From the NCBI GenBank assembly GCA_015689645.1, contig WVSM01000003.1, forward strand, positions 62,001 through 126,000: 64,000 nt of DNA. Reading direction: 5' to 3'. The stretch's first letter is position 1. Every line of letters begins with the position of its first letter. Of this stretch, positions 10,760 through 20,788 are shown in pieces. This DNA is from Rhodobacterales bacterium HKCCE4037 (GTDB taxonomy: Bacteria > Pseudomonadota > Alphaproteobacteria > Rhodobacterales > Rhodobacteraceae). A program made the translations under genes and the position numbers. A model generated the notes under the pieces. That model saw only the letters and a program-made list of their open reading frames with translations, had not been told where the DNA came from and ran no database searches.

Positions 10760-12682
10760 CTAACCAACCGGTTGCGTCACCCGCCGCGCATCCAGCCCCG
10801 CCGCTTCGGCCGCCGTCGCGGCGATGTCCACCGCCGTCAGTCCGGCCTCGGCATACATCGCGTCCGGCGCGGCTTGCTGGATGAAGCGGTCCGGCAGGGT
10901 CATGGTCCGCACCTGGCATTTACCCCCGAGCAATCCCTGGTTGGCTAGCCAGTGAAGAACGCTCGCGCCAAAGCCGCCCTCGGCCCCCTGCTCCACGGTG
11001 ACCAGCGCCCGATGATCGCGGACCAGCTGCCGGACCAGATCCCGGTCGAAAGGCTTGGCGAAGCGGGCATCGGCAAGCGTCACGGTGAGGCCACGCGCTT
11101 CCAGCGCCGCGGTCGCCTTGCGGCATTCGCCGAGGTGCGCCCCGAAGGAGAGGAGCGCCACATCGTCGCCCTTCTGCAGCACCCTGCCCTTGCCGATCTC
11201 CAGCACCTCGCCCACCTCGGGGAATGGCACGCCCTCCCCCTCACCCCGGGGGTAGCGGAAAGCGATGGGGCCGCTGTCGTGCGCGGCGGCGGTGGCGACC
11301 ATGTGGACCAGTTCGGCCTCGTCGGCGGCGGCCATAACCACCATCCCCGGCAGGGCCGAGAGATAGCCTATGTCGAAGGTGCCCGCGTGGGTCGGACCAT
11401 CCGCTCCGACCAGCCCGGCCCGGTCGATTGCGAAGCGAACGGGCAGCCCTTGTAGGGCCACATCGTGCACCACCTGATCGTAGCCGCGTTGCAGGAATGT
11501 GGAGTAGATGGCGCAGAAAGGCTTGAGCCCGCTCGCGGCCATGCCGGCGGCGAAAGTCACCGCGTGCTGTTCCGCGATGCCGACGTCGAAGACGCGGCCC
11601 GGAAACCGCTTGCCCATGATGTCGACGCCGGTGCCGGAGGGCATGGCGGCGGTGACGGCGACGATGCCGCTGTCGTCCTCCGCCAGCCGCGTCAGGGCTT
11701 GGCCGAAGACCTTGGTGTAGGACGGCGCATTAGGTTTCCCCTTGGACTGTGCGCCGGTCGCAATCTCGAATTTCGAAACCCCGTGGCCCCGGTCAGCGGC
11801 CGTCTCAGCGGGAGCGTAACCCTTGCCCTTGACCGTGCAGACGTGGATCAGGACCGGCCCGGTGGCGCGGGTGCGGGCGGCGCGCAGAACGGGAAGGAGC
11901 TGCGCCATGTCATGTCCGTCGATCGGGCCGATGTAGGAGAATCCCAGCTCCTCGAACAGCGTCCCCTGCCCGCCAGGCAGACCGGTCACGAGGGCCCGGG
12001 CCCGGCGGGCATGGTCGCGGATCGGGCCGGGGAGTGCGGCCTCGAACCCTTCTGCCATCTTCTGGGCGGCACCGAGCGGCCCCGAGTAGAGCGAGGACAG
12101 GTACCGCGACATCGCCCCCGTGGGTGGCGCGATGGACATCTCGTTGTCATTGAGGATCACGAACATCCGCCGGCCCTGATCGCCGGCGTTGTTCAGGGCC
12201 TCGTAGGCCATGCCGGCACTGATCGACCCGTCGCCGATGACGGCGATGGCGTCTCCGGTATCCTGCCCCAAGTCGCGCCCGACGGTGAAGCCGAGGGCGG
12301 CACTGATGGAGGTCGAGGAATGGGCGGCACCGAAGGGGTCGTACTCGCTCTCGTCCCGCTTGGTGAAGCCGCTGAGGCCGCCTTCCTGCCGAAGGGTGCG
12401 GATGCGGTCCCGGCGGCCGGTCAGCACCTTGTGCGGGTAGCACTGGTGGCCGACGTCCCAGATGAGCTTGTCGCGAGGCGTGTCGAAGACGGCGTGGAGC
12501 GCCACCGCCAGTTCGACCACGCCGAGGGAGGATCCGAGATGCCCGCCGGTGCGGCTGACCGCGTCGATGACTTCGGCGCGCAACTCATCAGCAAGATCGG
12601 ACAAGGCCGCGTCGGACAGCTTCCGCAGATCGGCGGGTGTGTTCACGAGGTCCAGCGTCGGGGTATGCGGCGTGTCGTCCAT
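10760..12682 (-). CDS. dxs: 1-deoxy-D-xylulose-5-phosphate synthase
   Basis: Condenses pyruvate and glyceraldehyde-3-phosphate, the entry step of the non-mevalonate isoprenoid pathway. The 640-residue protein has the thiamine diphosphate motif [18 protein letters not shown], the DXS signature [17 protein letters not shown], and the transketolase pyrimidine domain [22 protein letters not shown] lies upstream of the ATG. It lies downstream of pufX but behind a likely terminator, so it may have its own transcript. Having dxs and idi inside a photosynthesis cluster ties precursor supply to pigment demand; a second chromosomal dxs is common in the group. Confidence 0.96.
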   Translation of the reverse strand: MDDTPHTPTLDLVNTPADLRKLSDAALSDLADELRAEVIDAVSRTGGHLGSSLGVVELAVALHAVFDTPRDKLIWDVGHQCYPHKVLTGRRDRIRTLRQEGGLSGFTKRDESEYDPFGAAHSSTSISAALGFTVGRDLGQDTGDAIAVIGDGSISAGMAYEALNNAGDQGRRMFVILNDNEMSIAPPTGAMSRYLSSLYSGPLGAAQKMAEGFEAALPGPIRDHARRARALVTGLPGGQGTLFEELGFSYIGPIDGHDMAQLLPVLRAARTRATGPVLIHVCTVKGKGYAPAETAADRGHGVSKFEIATGAQSKGKPNAPSYTKVFGQALTRLAEDDSGIVAVTAAMPSGTGVDIMGKRFPGRVFDVGIAEQHAVTFAAGMAASGLKPFCAIYSTFLQRGYDQVVHDVALQGLPVRFAIDRAGLVGADGPTHAGTFDIGYLSALPGMVVMAAADEAELVHMVATAAAHDSGPIAFRYPRGEGEGVPFPEVGEVLEIGKGRVLQKGDDVALLSFGAHLGECRKATAALEARGLTVTLADARFAKPFDRDLVRQLVRDHRALVTVEQGAEGGFGASVLHWLANQGLLGGKCQVRTMTLPDRFIQQAAPDAMYAEAGLTAVDIAATAAEAAGLDARRVTQPVG

Positions 12683-12693
12683 CTCTCAAGCCT

Positions 12694-12737
12694 CCCAGAA
12701 AAAATTTAGCGCCAGAGGGTTTTGGTCCCCCTGGCGC
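12694..12737 (-). terminator. Likely terminator of the puf operon
   Basis: On the minus strand an 11-base-pair stem (12727-12737 with 12709-12719, one mismatch, 7-base loop) is followed by TAAATTTTTT. This is a rho-independent form downstream of pufX and 27 bases before dxs. Confidence 0.7.
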
Positions 12738-12740
12738 CGT

Positions 12741-12837
12741 CTCCCGTCGCCAACGGGAGTTTGGGGCGTGAACCCCGGATGACCGACCCGGGAACTGGGC
12801 AAGCCATCGGCTGACGGGGGCGACCGGACTCGCCCCC
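12741..12837 (-). other. Run of stem-loops between pufX and the terminator
   Basis: At least two more hairpins precede the terminator: CTCCCGT/ACGGGAG with a 5-base loop near 12743-12761, and GGGGGCGA (12816-12823) with TCGCCCCC (12830-12837) and a 6-base loop. A 3' stem array is known to protect puf mRNA from exonucleases in Rhodobacter; that role here is inferred. Confidence 0.5.
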
Positions 12838-12844
12838 GGATCTC

Positions 12845-13084
12845 TCAGGCAACGCGACTGTCCGACACCTCGATCACCACGTCCGACCGGTTGATCGGGT
12901 CCGGAGTGAAGCGGCTGTCCTCGGGCAGGAAGGTCGCGCCGAACCAGCCGAGGAAGGCGATCCCCAGCCAGATCACGAGCACCACGAGCGCCGCGTAGCC
13001 TGCGCCCTTGAGCATCAGGAAGGTGACGTTGGCGGTAAGCTGTCCTCGGCGGCCGAGGCGCAGCATGTCGTTGTCGTCCATCAT
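12845..13084 (-). CDS. pufX: PufX, reaction centre-LH1 core protein
   Basis: PufX sits at the gap in the LH1 ring and lets quinone exchange with the cytochrome bc1 complex. The 79-residue product has one membrane helix (about 28-53) preceded by NVTFLMLKGAGYAALV, which matches the MKGAGW region of Rhodobacter PufX. The position directly after pufM also fits. The start at 13084 is chosen because AAGGAG at 13096-13091 lies six bases before it; an ATG at 13099 would add five residues. Sequence similarity to known PufX is low outside the KGAG region, as is usual, so the call rests partly on position. Confidence 0.82.
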   Translation of the reverse strand: MMDDNDMLRLGRRGQLTANVTFLMLKGAGYAALVVLVIWLGIAFLGWFGATFLPEDSRFTPDPINRSDVVIEVSDSRVA

Positions 13085-13102
13085 TTCACTCTCCTTCATG
13101 GC

Positions 13103-14023
13103 TCAATCCAACGGCGCGTAGCCGTGCTCCTGCGCCCAGACGAACCAGTTGTCGACAACCGTGCCGGTCAGCAGGATACCGATCCCGCCGGTCAGCGTGG
13201 TCAGTACTGCGAACCACCAGGCCCACCGGTGAATGCCTTCCATCGTGGCGTTGAAGCCCATGGTCCAGCGCCAGAACAACGCTGCCCGTTCGGACGCCGT
13301 GCCCCGGTCGATGGCCTGTTCGATCTCGCGCTCGCCGCCGAAACGGCTGACCGCGAGGATCGTTGCCCCGTGCATCGCGAACAGCAGCGCCGAGCCGTAG
13401 AGGAAGGCGATGGAGAGCGCGTGGAACGGATTGTAGAACAAGTTTCCGTAGGTGATGGAGAACAGGTTGGTCCAGTCGAGGTGACTGAAGATCCCGTAGG
13501 GCACCGCCTCGGACCAGCTGCCCATCAGGATCGGTCGGATCAGGCCGAGGACGAGGAACAGCCAGATGGCGGAGGCAAAGGCCCAGGCCACGTGCTTGCC
13601 CATCTTGAGGTCCACCGCCCGCTGGTAGGTTCGTATCCACCAGGTGATGACCGAGATCAGCAGGAAGAACGACGCGATCAGCCAGCCCAGGCCCTCGCCC
13701 ATCGGCGGGATGCCAAGACCGTATTCCGGTGCAGGCGGCTCCAGCGAGAACCAGAACAGGTCCCGCAGGAAGATCGCGGGGTTGTACCCGGCCTGGTCCC
13801 AGAAGGCCAAGCCGACCAGGATGAACCAGGCGCTGCCCGTGATCAGGCTGACCACGCCCCATGGTCCAAGGTGGATCGGCCCCAACTGTGCGTTGCCGAA
13901 GTATCCGAAGAGGCGCGAGAAGCCGGGTTTCCCGGACCGTCCGGGGGCGAGCTTTTCCTCGACCCCCATCTCGGGCGGGCCCTGAACCTGCACTTGCGTG
14001 AAGATGTTGTAATACTCAGCCAT
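13103..14023 (-). CDS. pufM: Photosynthetic reaction centre M subunit
   Basis: PufM and PufL form the membrane core that binds the special pair, accessory pigments and quinones. The 306-residue protein starts [20 protein letters not shown] and has five helices. Histidines at [25 protein letters not shown] and [10 protein letters not shown] bind bacteriochlorophyll and non-heme iron, and [11 protein letters not shown] is in the last helix. A longer frame begins at 14146, but only the 14023 start gives the family N-terminus. It overlaps pufL by 8 bases. Confidence 0.98.
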   Translation of the reverse strand: MAEYYNIFTQVQVQGPPEMGVEEKLAPGRSGKPGFSRLFGYFGNAQLGPIHLGPWGVVSLITGSAWFILVGLAFWDQAGYNPAIFLRDLFWFSLEPPAPEYGLGIPPMGEGLGWLIASFFLLISVITWWIRTYQRAVDLKMGKHVAWAFASAIWLFLVLGLIRPILMGSWSEAVPYGIFSHLDWTNLFSITYGNLFYNPFHALSIAFLYGSALLFAMHGATILAVSRFGGEREIEQAIDRGTASERAALFWRWTMGFNATMEGIHRWAWWFAVLTTLTGGIGILLTGTVVDNWFVWAQEHGYAPLD

Positions 14024-14864
14024 TGATCCCTCCTTCGATGCCGGCCCACCAGGGAAGATCGACCCACCAGTACCACCAGTCGGCCCAGATGCCGAACCAG
14101 ACGGTGCCTGAGATGACGATGCAGACCGCGCTCCAGAACCCGGCATTCAGGGCAAGGAGCAGACCCAGCCGGTGGATGCCGAGCGGTCCGATGGAATAGC
14201 CGATGAGGTCACGGAAGTAGGTGTCCTCGTGATCGGGAGTCTTCACTTCCTCGCCCTTCTCCGGGTTGAGCGCCGAAAGCACGAGAGAGCCATGCAGCGC
14301 CAGCGCGAGACACGTGGTGAAGAAGAACGTCACCGCGATCATGTGGGCGGGGTTGTAGTGGAAGTTGCCGTAGGTGTAGCCAACGTTGTTCACCCAATCG
14401 AGGTGACTGAAGATGCCATATGGGAAACCATGTCCCCAGGCTCCCAACAGTACCGGTCGGATGATCACCAATGTGACGTAGGCAAGAATTGCAAAAGCGA
14501 AGGCTATGGGGACGTGATATCCGATCCCCAACTTGCGGCAGATTTCGACTTCGCGCAGTGCCCACGATGTGAAGGCAAGTGTCGCGCACATGGTTATGAT
14601 CTGCCAGAGGCCGCCTTCAAGCAAAGGCGCTGCGCCCAGACCGTATTCAAGCGGTGGCGGCTCGATCGAGATCAGCCACGGGTTCCAGGTGTCTCCCTGG
14701 CTCGCGCCGTAAAAGATGAGCGCGGTGCCAAGGGCGGCGAAGAACAGCGTCGTGACTCCGAAGAAGCCGACGTAGAACGGCCCCACCCAGAAGTCGAAAA
14801 GGTCTCCGCCGACCAGCGTCCCACCGCGGACGCGATATTTTCTTTCGAAGGTGAGCTGAGCCAT
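14016..14864 (-). CDS. pufL: Photosynthetic reaction centre L subunit
   Basis: The 282-residue L subunit begins [30 protein letters not shown], the standard PufL N-terminus, so the ATG at 14864 is preferred over one three codons upstream. Five membrane helices are visible. [23 protein letters not shown] carries the special-pair histidine and an iron/quinone histidine, and [17 protein letters not shown] is the last helix. It overlaps pufM by 8 bases and follows an intercistronic hairpin after pufA. Confidence 0.98.
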   Translation of the reverse strand: MAQLTFERKYRVRGGTLVGGDLFDFWVGPFYVGFFGVTTLFFAALGTALIFYGASQGDTWNPWLISIEPPPLEYGLGAAPLLEGGLWQIITMCATLAFTSWALREVEICRKLGIGYHVPIAFAFAILAYVTLVIIRPVLLGAWGHGFPYGIFSHLDWVNNVGYTYGNFHYNPAHMIAVTFFFTTCLALALHGSLVLSALNPEKGEEVKTPDHEDTYFRDLIGYSIGPLGIHRLGLLLALNAGFWSAVCIVISGTVWFGIWADWWYWWVDLPWWAGIEGGING

Positions 14865-14942
14865 CTTCTCCACTCCTTGTTCGACACTGGCGCCGAGGCG
14901 GCCATATGGCGAGGATATCTAGTTGGTCGTTCGTTGGTTGCT

Positions 14943-14999
14943 GCGGGCGAGTGTATCCCCGCCCGCGGCTGTGATGCGTGACGAGGCCGATCACTCGGC
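14943..14999 (-). other. pufA-pufL intercistronic stem-loops
   Basis: GCGGGCG (14943-14949) pairs with CGCCCGC (14960-14966). A second short stem, GCCGA/TCGGC (14986-14990 with 14995-14999), closes a GUGA tetraloop that contains the pufA stop codon. Stems here are known in Rhodobacter to protect the pufBA segment from 3' decay and raise LH1 over reaction-centre output; function here is inferred. Confidence 0.55.
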
Positions 15000-15164
15000 T
15001 GCCGCCGCCTCCATGGTGCTGAAGGCACGGTTGAGCCAGTTCGTCTCAGGATTGCTGAGCAGGACGAGGTGAATCATCACCGCCAGCAGAAAGAGGAACA
15101 CACCCTGAGCCACGAAGACGCGGCGCGGGTCCCAGATCAGCCAGATCTTGTAGAACTGTGACAT
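14991..15164 (-). CDS. pufA: LH1 antenna alpha polypeptide
   Basis: A 57-residue antenna protein, [20 protein letters not shown] at the N-terminus, with one membrane helix [17 protein letters not shown]. His32 in AVMIHLVLL is the bacteriochlorophyll ligand. It resembles Rhodobacter sphaeroides LH1 alpha closely until the acidic tail (MEAAAAE). It lies 11 bases after pufB. Confidence 0.97.
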   Translation of the reverse strand: MSQFYKIWLIWDPRRVFVAQGVFLFLLAVMIHLVLLSNPETNWLNRAFSTMEAAAAE

Positions 15165-15175
15165 GATCTATCCCC

Positions 15176-15331
15176 TTACCAAGCGAACCAGGGCAGTTTG
15201 ATGTACGTCAGGATATGAGCGACCACGGCCACGGCCGTGAAGATCGCGAAACCGCTCATATACACTGAGTGCAGTTCCTGCGCCTGCTCGTCAGTTAGAC
15301 CTGTAAAAGACAGGTCCGATTTGTCAGCCAT
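15176..15331 (-). CDS. pufB: LH1 antenna beta polypeptide
   Basis: A 51-residue antenna protein starting [20 protein letters not shown], nearly the R. sphaeroides LH1 beta sequence, then one membrane helix with the bacteriochlorophyll ligand His39 (VVAHILTYI) and the ending LPWFAW. AAAGGAAA lies just upstream of the ATG. It follows a 131-base leader after pufQ in which I see no gene. Confidence 0.97.
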   Translation of the reverse strand: MADKSDLSFTGLTDEQAQELHSVYMSGFAIFTAVAVVAHILTYIKLPWFAW

Positions 15332-15462
15332 GAGGTTTCCTTTCGAAAATCCGAGTCTGACGCCGCGCGTCCCCCGCGGCCGGGCTACGACAGAGGTTCA
15401 TCCCCTGCCCTGGCATCAGCCGCGCCCGAAGGCCTGGCCGAAGTCGTGTGCCGCCGCGCCCG

Positions 15463-15702
15463 TCAGGCGCGAAAGATCTGCGGCGTAATCGTGCGGGCAT
15501 GGCTCAGGCTGCGGACCACGGGTCCCTTGCCGGCATTGCCGTTTCCGGTGATCGCATCGCGGGCCCAAGCCACGAGGTTCACGGGCAGAAGCACAGCGAA
15601 AATCAATGCGAAATAAACCTGGTATTCCGCGCGGTCCGCAGCGGGTGTCCGCCGGTGCCGGACCTGCGGCGTCACCATCGTCTCGGTGGTCATGTCGGTC
15701 AT
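15463..15702 (-). CDS. pufQ: PufQ, bacteriochlorophyll synthesis/assembly protein
   Basis: PufQ is a small membrane protein needed for normal bacteriochlorophyll levels in Rhodobacter. The 79-residue product has the family core EYQVYFALIFAVLLPVNLVAWARD as its single helix and the C-terminal GPVVRSLSHARTITPQIFRA. The ATG at 15702 shares its A with the bchZ stop (TGATG), and AAGGAG lies about eight bases upstream. The puf promoter probably lies within bchZ. Confidence 0.9.
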   Translation of the reverse strand: MTDMTTETMVTPQVRHRRTPAADRAEYQVYFALIFAVLLPVNLVAWARDAITGNGNAGKGPVVRSLSHARTITPQIFRA

Positions 15703-17165
15703 CAACGGTCTCCTTCAGGTGAGGTGTCGAGCATGGCGACGGTGTCCCGCGCCACGCGGTCGTCGCCCGCGGCAAGGGCCGCACTTTCGGCAGCGTCCCG
15801 CAGGGCTTTCGCGGCGGAAATTCGGGTCAGGACCGGATGGCGTGCGACAAGGCTGTCGAGCAGCGCCTGTGCCTCGGGCTCCCATGGCATATCACGGCGG
15901 AGCGGCGTCGGTGTTGCGGACCCCGCATCCATCTCGCTGGCCAGCGGCAGGATCTGGAACAGCGCATCGAACAGCCCGTTGCAGATTTCCTGAAGCAGGT
16001 AGACCGCCCCGGCGTATCCCATGAACGGTGTGCCGGTAGCCCGCCTGATGGCCGATCCCGGAAAGCTTGCCGGGATGAACGTTGGTGCTGGTCCATGGCC
16101 TCGCTTCCGTTCGGCCAGATACATCTTCTCGTTGATCGAGCCCAGGACGAGCAGCGGATTTTCCTGCGCGATCAGGCTGCGCACTTCGGTGTTGTTCGTC
16201 TTGGCCCCCGGCACGCGGGCGACGGCGAAGGCGCAGGGAAAGCCGAGGTCGCCCTCGAGGTATTTGCGAATACCCCGGGCGTAGGTCTCGGTTGCGACGA
16301 TGCCGTACTTGGCGGTGGCGTAGAAATCCTGCGTGACGGACCGCCAGAGATCCCAGAGCGGCTTGAGCGTAGAATGCTTCTCGCGCTCGATGAACGGCTC
16401 AGGGTCGAGCCCCGTCAACTCGCCCAGTTTGCGCAGGAACAGCGTGGTCGATTCCAGGCCGATGGGGGCCTGAAGGTATGGCTTGCCAAGAACCTCGGCG
16501 AGGCCCCGCCCGAACTCGCGATACATGACGATGTTCACGTCGGCGTTCACGAGGTTGCGCATCTCGGCGAGGTGCGCGCCCAACGGCAGGACCATGTTCA
16601 CTTCGGCCCCGATGCCTTCGACCAGCCGTCGGATCTCGGCCAGGTCCGAGGGCATGTTGAACGTGCCGTACATCGGCCCGAGGATGTTGACGCGCGGCTT
16701 GTCGCCCTCTTCGCGTTTCTTCTCGGGCGGCATCCGGCCTTTGGTCTGGCCGAACTCGCTAAAGAGCCACGTCATCGCCCGGTCGGCGGCTTCCCACTGA
16801 TCCTCGTCGATGGTGCGCGGCAAGAAGCGTTGAATATTGGTGCCTTGCGGGGTCACGCCACCGCCGATCATCTCGGCGATGGAGCCTGTGACCACCACGG
16901 CGGGCAGCGCAGGATCAAGCGTTTCCCAGGCGCGCTTCATCGCGCCCTCGGTGCCGTCGCGGCCCAGTTCTTCCTCGGCCAGACCCGTCACGACGATGGG
17001 CAATTCATGGGGCGGCAGGCCATCGGTGTAGTGCAGGACCGAGGTCACGGGCAGGTTTTCGCAGCCCACCGGGCCATCAATGACAACCTGCAATCCCTTG
17101 ACGGCGGTGAAGGCGTAGACGGCCCCCCAATATCCTCCGGCGCGGTCATGATCCTGGACAAGCAT
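15702..17165 (-). CDS. bchZ: Chlorophyllide a reductase subunit Z
   Basis: BchZ pairs with BchY to form the catalytic part of chlorophyllide a reductase, which reduces the B ring to the bacteriochlorin. The 487-residue nitrogenase-like protein starts [19 protein letters not shown] and has the cluster cysteine in [26 protein letters not shown] is another conserved segment. Its start shares one base with the bchY stop (TGATG) and its stop with pufQ, so bchCXYZ and puf form one superoperon. Confidence 0.97.
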   Translation of the reverse strand: MLVQDHDRAGGYWGAVYAFTAVKGLQVVIDGPVGCENLPVTSVLHYTDGLPPHELPIVVTGLAEEELGRDGTEGAMKRAWETLDPALPAVVVTGSIAEMIGGGVTPQGTNIQRFLPRTIDEDQWEAADRAMTWLFSEFGQTKGRMPPEKKREEGDKPRVNILGPMYGTFNMPSDLAEIRRLVEGIGAEVNMVLPLGAHLAEMRNLVNADVNIVMYREFGRGLAEVLGKPYLQAPIGLESTTLFLRKLGELTGLDPEPFIEREKHSTLKPLWDLWRSVTQDFYATAKYGIVATETYARGIRKYLEGDLGFPCAFAVARVPGAKTNNTEVRSLIAQENPLLVLGSINEKMYLAERKRGHGPAPTFIPASFPGSAIRRATGTPFMGYAGAVYLLQEICNGLFDALFQILPLASEMDAGSATPTPLRRDMPWEPEAQALLDSLVARHPVLTRISAAKALRDAAESAALAAGDDRVARDTVAMLDTSPEGDR

Positions 17166-18733
17166 CAGATCATCTCCGCCGCTTTGGCCGCCTTGGCCTT
17201 CTTGTCGAGTTTGCGCTGATGCTGCGCGCGGAAATCGGGGCGCAGGTTGGGCGCGCCCTCCCAGACGCCAGCAGTGTCACCATGGCCGACGCCTTCGAAG
17301 AAGGCCTTCATGTCCGCCATCCGATCCTTCCCGGCCATCGCGGCGCGGACAACTTCACCCAGAGACCCGGCCCCGGCGGGGCCCATCAATGGACGCGCGG
17401 AGATCAGGTTGGTGAAGTAGAGCGCGGGCGTGCCGAGTTCCTTGGCGCGCTGGACGACCGGAGTCGTGCCGATGGCGAGGTCAGGCTGATGGCCCTCCAT
17501 CGCCGAAAGGTCATCCTCGAGCGAGGCACGGAACCGCACCTCGGCACCGTGTGCAGAGAGCCATTCGGCGTCAGCAGCGGACCAGCGGGTCTTTGGACAG
17601 GCGGTGCCGACATAGGGCACGTCCGCTCCGCACTCGATCAAAAGCCGGGCGACGAGCAATTCGGAACCTTCATAGCCCGATACGGTGATCCGACCCGTGA
17701 TCGGATTGGCCGCGAGAGCGCCCTTGATCGCACCGACGAAGGCGTTCTGGGCGGCAGCGACCGCGTCGGCAGGCAACCCGAAGGCGTCACCGATCCCGGC
17801 GAGCCAGGCTGCGGTGCCCTCGGCCCCGACCGGAGCGGAACCGACTATTGGCCGACCGGCCGCTTCGAACTCACGGACAGCGGCGGTGTAGAACGGATGG
17901 ATCGCGGCGACCGCGCCGCAATCGAGCGCGGCATAAAGCTCCCGCCATTCGCGGCACGGCACGGTTGGCCCGGCAGCAAGGCCGAGGGGTGCCAGCATCG
18001 CGCCGATCATCACGGGGTCGGCAGGGAACATCTCACCAAGCAGTGCCACGGTCGGACGGTCGTCGGTACCGCTTTGCGGGCGGGGCACCGGGCCGGCCTC
18101 GGCCTCCTTGCGGGCGTAATTCAGCATCGCACCAGCAAGAACATCTTTCGCCTCGGCGTGGGTCGGAACGCCGAAACCCGGCACGTCGATGCCAACCACG
18201 CGGACCCCGTCGATCTCTTTTGGCAACAGCCGCAGGGGCACGCCCGAAGCGGTCGGCACGCAAAGGTTTGTCACCACGATGGCATCCAGCGCGTCGGGGT
18301 CGGCGATTTCGTGGACCGCGTCACGGATGTCTTCGAAGAGCTTGCCGGTGACGAGGGTCTCGGAATTGAACGGCACGTAGCCGACCGACCGCCGCGCGCC
18401 GTAGAAATGCGAAACGAACGTGAGGCCGTAAACGCAGCAGGCGCTGCCACTCAGGATTGTCGCGACGCGCTTCATGCGCAGCCCCACCCGGAGCGAGCCA
18501 AAAGCAGGGCACATGCTCTGCGGTTTGTCGTGCGGCCCCTGCGGATAGTCGGCGCGGAATTTCTCCATCAGCGAGGGGGCGGCCATTTCCGCCGCTTTCG
18601 CCATCTCGCCGCCAGAATGGCAGCCAAGTGCACCATCGGCCTCGACGTTGGGTCGTACGTCAGGCTCGGCGCGGATCACCTCCACGTCGCCGCTGTCGTC
18701 GTAACCGACTTCAAAGCCCTCACGCGTCGTCAT
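17165..18733 (-). CDS. bchY: Chlorophyllide a reductase subunit Y
   Basis: Partner of BchZ in the catalytic component. The 522-residue product has cysteines in [19 protein letters not shown] and [11 protein letters not shown] that fit nitrogenase-like cluster ligation. The start [15 protein letters not shown] at 18733 overlaps the bchX end by 14 bases; the open frame upstream of it is bchX on the same strand in another phase. A basic tail ([15 protein letters not shown]) ends the protein. Confidence 0.96.
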   Translation of the reverse strand: MTTREGFEVGYDDSGDVEVIRAEPDVRPNVEADGALGCHSGGEMAKAAEMAAPSLMEKFRADYPQGPHDKPQSMCPAFGSLRVGLRMKRVATILSGSACCVYGLTFVSHFYGARRSVGYVPFNSETLVTGKLFEDIRDAVHEIADPDALDAIVVTNLCVPTASGVPLRLLPKEIDGVRVVGIDVPGFGVPTHAEAKDVLAGAMLNYARKEAEAGPVPRPQSGTDDRPTVALLGEMFPADPVMIGAMLAPLGLAAGPTVPCREWRELYAALDCGAVAAIHPFYTAAVREFEAAGRPIVGSAPVGAEGTAAWLAGIGDAFGLPADAVAAAQNAFVGAIKGALAANPITGRITVSGYEGSELLVARLLIECGADVPYVGTACPKTRWSAADAEWLSAHGAEVRFRASLEDDLSAMEGHQPDLAIGTTPVVQRAKELGTPALYFTNLISARPLMGPAGAGSLGEVVRAAMAGKDRMADMKAFFEGVGHGDTAGVWEGAPNLRPDFRAQHQRKLDKKAKAAKAAEMI

Positions 18734-19721
18734 AAACGACCTCCAGCGAGACCTTGGGCGCGGCGTCGGGACCGCGCATATCTTCGTCGGTTGCCGGCTC
18801 CAGGACGAAGCCAGCTCCGGTGTCGGAGCCGTCGAAAAGCTCCAGCAACGCATCCTGGGTCAGCGCCGTGGGCCGCAGCGGCGGGGCCTCGGCCACGTTC
18901 ATACCAAGCTCGGCAAACAATGCGCCCCATTGGCTCTTGTCCGTTCCCACGATCTGATAGTTGGCTGATTTCTTACGCAGATCGTCGTCCTGCGGAATCG
19001 AGGCAAGGATCGGGATGTCGACCGCCTTGGCAAAGGCCTGCGCCTCGCCGGAATTGTCGTCCTTATTCACAACAAGGCCCGCGACGCCAACGTTGCCGCC
19101 GAGCTTGCGGAAATATTCCACCGCCGAGCAGACGTTGTTGGCAACGTAAAGCGATTGCAGGTCGTTCGAGGCGACGAGGATCACCTTCTGCGCCATGTCG
19201 CGGGCGATCGGCAGGCCGAAGCCGCCGCAGACCACGTCGCCGAGGAAATCGAGCAGGACGTAGTCGAAATCCCAATCGTGGAAGCCGAGCTTCTCAAGCG
19301 TCTCGAAGCCATGGATGATGCCGCGTCCGCCGCAGCCGCGCCCCACTTCGGGCCCGCCCAGTTCCATCGCGAAAACGCCACCGCGCTTGAAGCAGACGTC
19401 GCCGACCTTGATCTCTTCCCCGGCCAGTTTCTTCTTGGTGGAGGTCTCGATGATCGTCGGGCAGGCCTTGCCGCCGAACAGCAGCGAGGTGGTGTCGGAT
19501 TTCGGATCGCAACCGATCAGCAGCACGCGCTTGCCCTGCTCGGCCATCATGTGGCTGAGGTTGGCCAGCGTGAAGGACTTGCCGATGCCGCCCTTGCCGT
19601 AGATCGCGATGATCTGCGTCTTCTTGGTGGGTTCGCCCTGCGGCACTTCAAGCGAGGGCTCACTCGCCTCGTCTCGTAGGCGGGTCGCGTAGTCCGAGAG
19701 ATTCGGGACTTCGTCCTTCAT
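18720..19721 (-). CDS. bchX: Chlorophyllide a reductase iron protein X
   Basis: BchX is the NifH-like ATPase that passes electrons to BchYZ. The 333-residue product has the P-loop [15 protein letters not shown], the [14 protein letters not shown] switch region, and the two [4Fe-4S] cysteines in GRGCGGRG and GDVVCGGFG. The ATG at 19721 was chosen because it overlaps the bchC stop as ATGA; an in-frame ATG 12 codons upstream lies inside bchC and is less likely. Confidence 0.97.
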   Translation of the reverse strand: MKDEVPNLSDYATRLRDEASEPSLEVPQGEPTKKTQIIAIYGKGGIGKSFTLANLSHMMAEQGKRVLLIGCDPKSDTTSLLFGGKACPTIIETSTKKKLAGEEIKVGDVCFKRGGVFAMELGGPEVGRGCGGRGIIHGFETLEKLGFHDWDFDYVLLDFLGDVVCGGFGLPIARDMAQKVILVASNDLQSLYVANNVCSAVEYFRKLGGNVGVAGLVVNKDDNSGEAQAFAKAVDIPILASIPQDDDLRKKSANYQIVGTDKSQWGALFAELGMNVAEAPPLRPTALTQDALLELFDGSDTGAGFVLEPATDEDMRGPDAAPKVSLEVVYDDA

Positions 19722-20659
19722 GAGATCTGGCTCCAATCGAGGATCATTTTCAGGCAAGCCGGGTCGGTGAAGGCCGTCTCGTAGGCCTCCGCCGCATCGC
19801 TTGCCGGGCGGGTGTGTGTGATGAGGCCATCCAGCGACAGCGCGCCGCTTTCGACCAGGGACCGCGTTGCGGTCATGTCAGCGGGCGTCCATTCGGCGGC
19901 GATGCGCAGCCGGGCTTCCCGCATGAAAGCCGGTGGAAAAGCGAATTGAAGGGGCTGAGTGTAGAAACCGGCAAGGACGATTTCACCACCCTTTGTCAGT
20001 CGCCCGATCCAATCGTTCAGCAGATCAGCGCGGCCGGAGGCGTCGTAGATCGCAGCGTAATCCTTGCGCGTGTCCGCGTCGGGCGCGATGACCTCGTAGC
20101 CGTCGGCCCCGCCCCTACGGCTCTCGTCGACTTCCCAAACCGTGGGCGCAGGCGCGCCGGCGGCAATTGTCAGACGGGCCAACAGCCGGCCGAGAACGCC
20201 ATGGCCGATGATTAGCTCCGGCATCCGGACGCCGTTGCCGGCGATGGCATGGCGGGCAGTTGCGGCGAGGGCCAGCAAAGCGCCCTCCGGTCCCAATGTA
20301 CTGTCGATGGGCGTGATACGAGTCGCGGAAGTCACAACCTGCCGCGCCGACCCGCCGAACAGGCCATGGGCCCCTTCGTAGCAGGATGCGCCCGGAACAA
20401 AGACCCGCTGACCGGGCTTGAGCCCGACGTGGCGCGGCGCTTCAACCACTTCACCAGCAGCCTCGTAGCCGGGCACAAGCGGATAGCCCATGCCAGGAAA
20501 TGGCGGCATATCGCCGGAATAGAACAGTTTTTCCGTGCCGGTCGAAATGCCCGAGCAGTCGATACGCACGACCACGTCGTCCCTGCCGGGATCGGTCAGA
20601 CCCACATCGGCCAGTCCGATGGACTTGGGTGAGTCGAGCAGTACGGCTGCGGTTTTCAC
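19718..20659 (-). CDS. bchC: 3-hydroxyethyl bacteriochlorophyllide a dehydrogenase
   Basis: Oxidises the C3 hydroxyethyl group to acetyl, the last ring modification before tail attachment. The 313-residue medium-chain dehydrogenase-like protein has the GroES-type segment [31 protein letters not shown] and a nucleotide-binding region around [14 protein letters not shown]. It starts the bchCXYZ-puf superoperon. Three PpsR boxes stand between it and crtF. Confidence 0.95.
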   Translation of the reverse strand: MKTAAVLLDSPKSIGLADVGLTDPGRDDVVVRIDCSGISTGTEKLFYSGDMPPFPGMGYPLVPGYEAAGEVVEAPRHVGLKPGQRVFVPGASCYEGAHGLFGGSARQVVTSATRITPIDSTLGPEGALLALAATARHAIAGNGVRMPELIIGHGVLGRLLARLTIAAGAPAPTVWEVDESRRGGADGYEVIAPDADTRKDYAAIYDASGRADLLNDWIGRLTKGGEIVLAGFYTQPLQFAFPPAFMREARLRIAAEWTPADMTATRSLVESGALSLDGLITHTRPASDAAEAYETAFTDPACLKMILDWSQIS

Positions 20660-20720
20660 TAGGCCTCCCTCTCGTCTTCGACCCCGTTTGCGGGACTCGG
20701 TTGGACGAGCTTGCGTTGAC

Positions 20721-20738
20721 TGTCAGTCTAAACTTACA
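20721..20738. promoter_or_regulatory. PpsR/CrtJ box 5 (bchC promoter)
   Basis: TGT-N12-ACA (TGTCAGTCTAAACTTACA), 62 bases before the bchC ATG and 26 bases, start to start, from box 6. This is the spacing of side-by-side binding known for the bchC promoter. Confidence 0.85.
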
Positions 20739-20746
20739 CGGTAGTA

Positions 20747-20764
20747 TGTCAAATTCTTTAGACA
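20747..20764. promoter_or_regulatory. PpsR/CrtJ box 6 (bchC promoter)
   Basis: TGT-N12-ACA (TGTCAAATTCTTTAGACA), the middle of three tandem boxes. There are 8 bases to box 5 and 6 bases to box 7. Confidence 0.85.
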
Positions 20765-20770
20765 GCAACC

Positions 20771-20788
20771 TGTCAACTTTATCTGACA
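20771..20788. promoter_or_regulatory. PpsR/CrtJ box 7, overlapping the crtF stop
   Basis: TGTCAACTTTATCTGACA, perfect TGTCA/TGACA arms, third tandem box. It covers the crtF stop codon (20779-20781) and its last codons. Confidence 0.8.

Noticed and set aside
11465-12709. Long plus-strand frame opposite dxs (and similar long frames opposite other genes)
   Set aside because: High GC content opens antisense frames widely; the opposite strand has the full DXS motifs.
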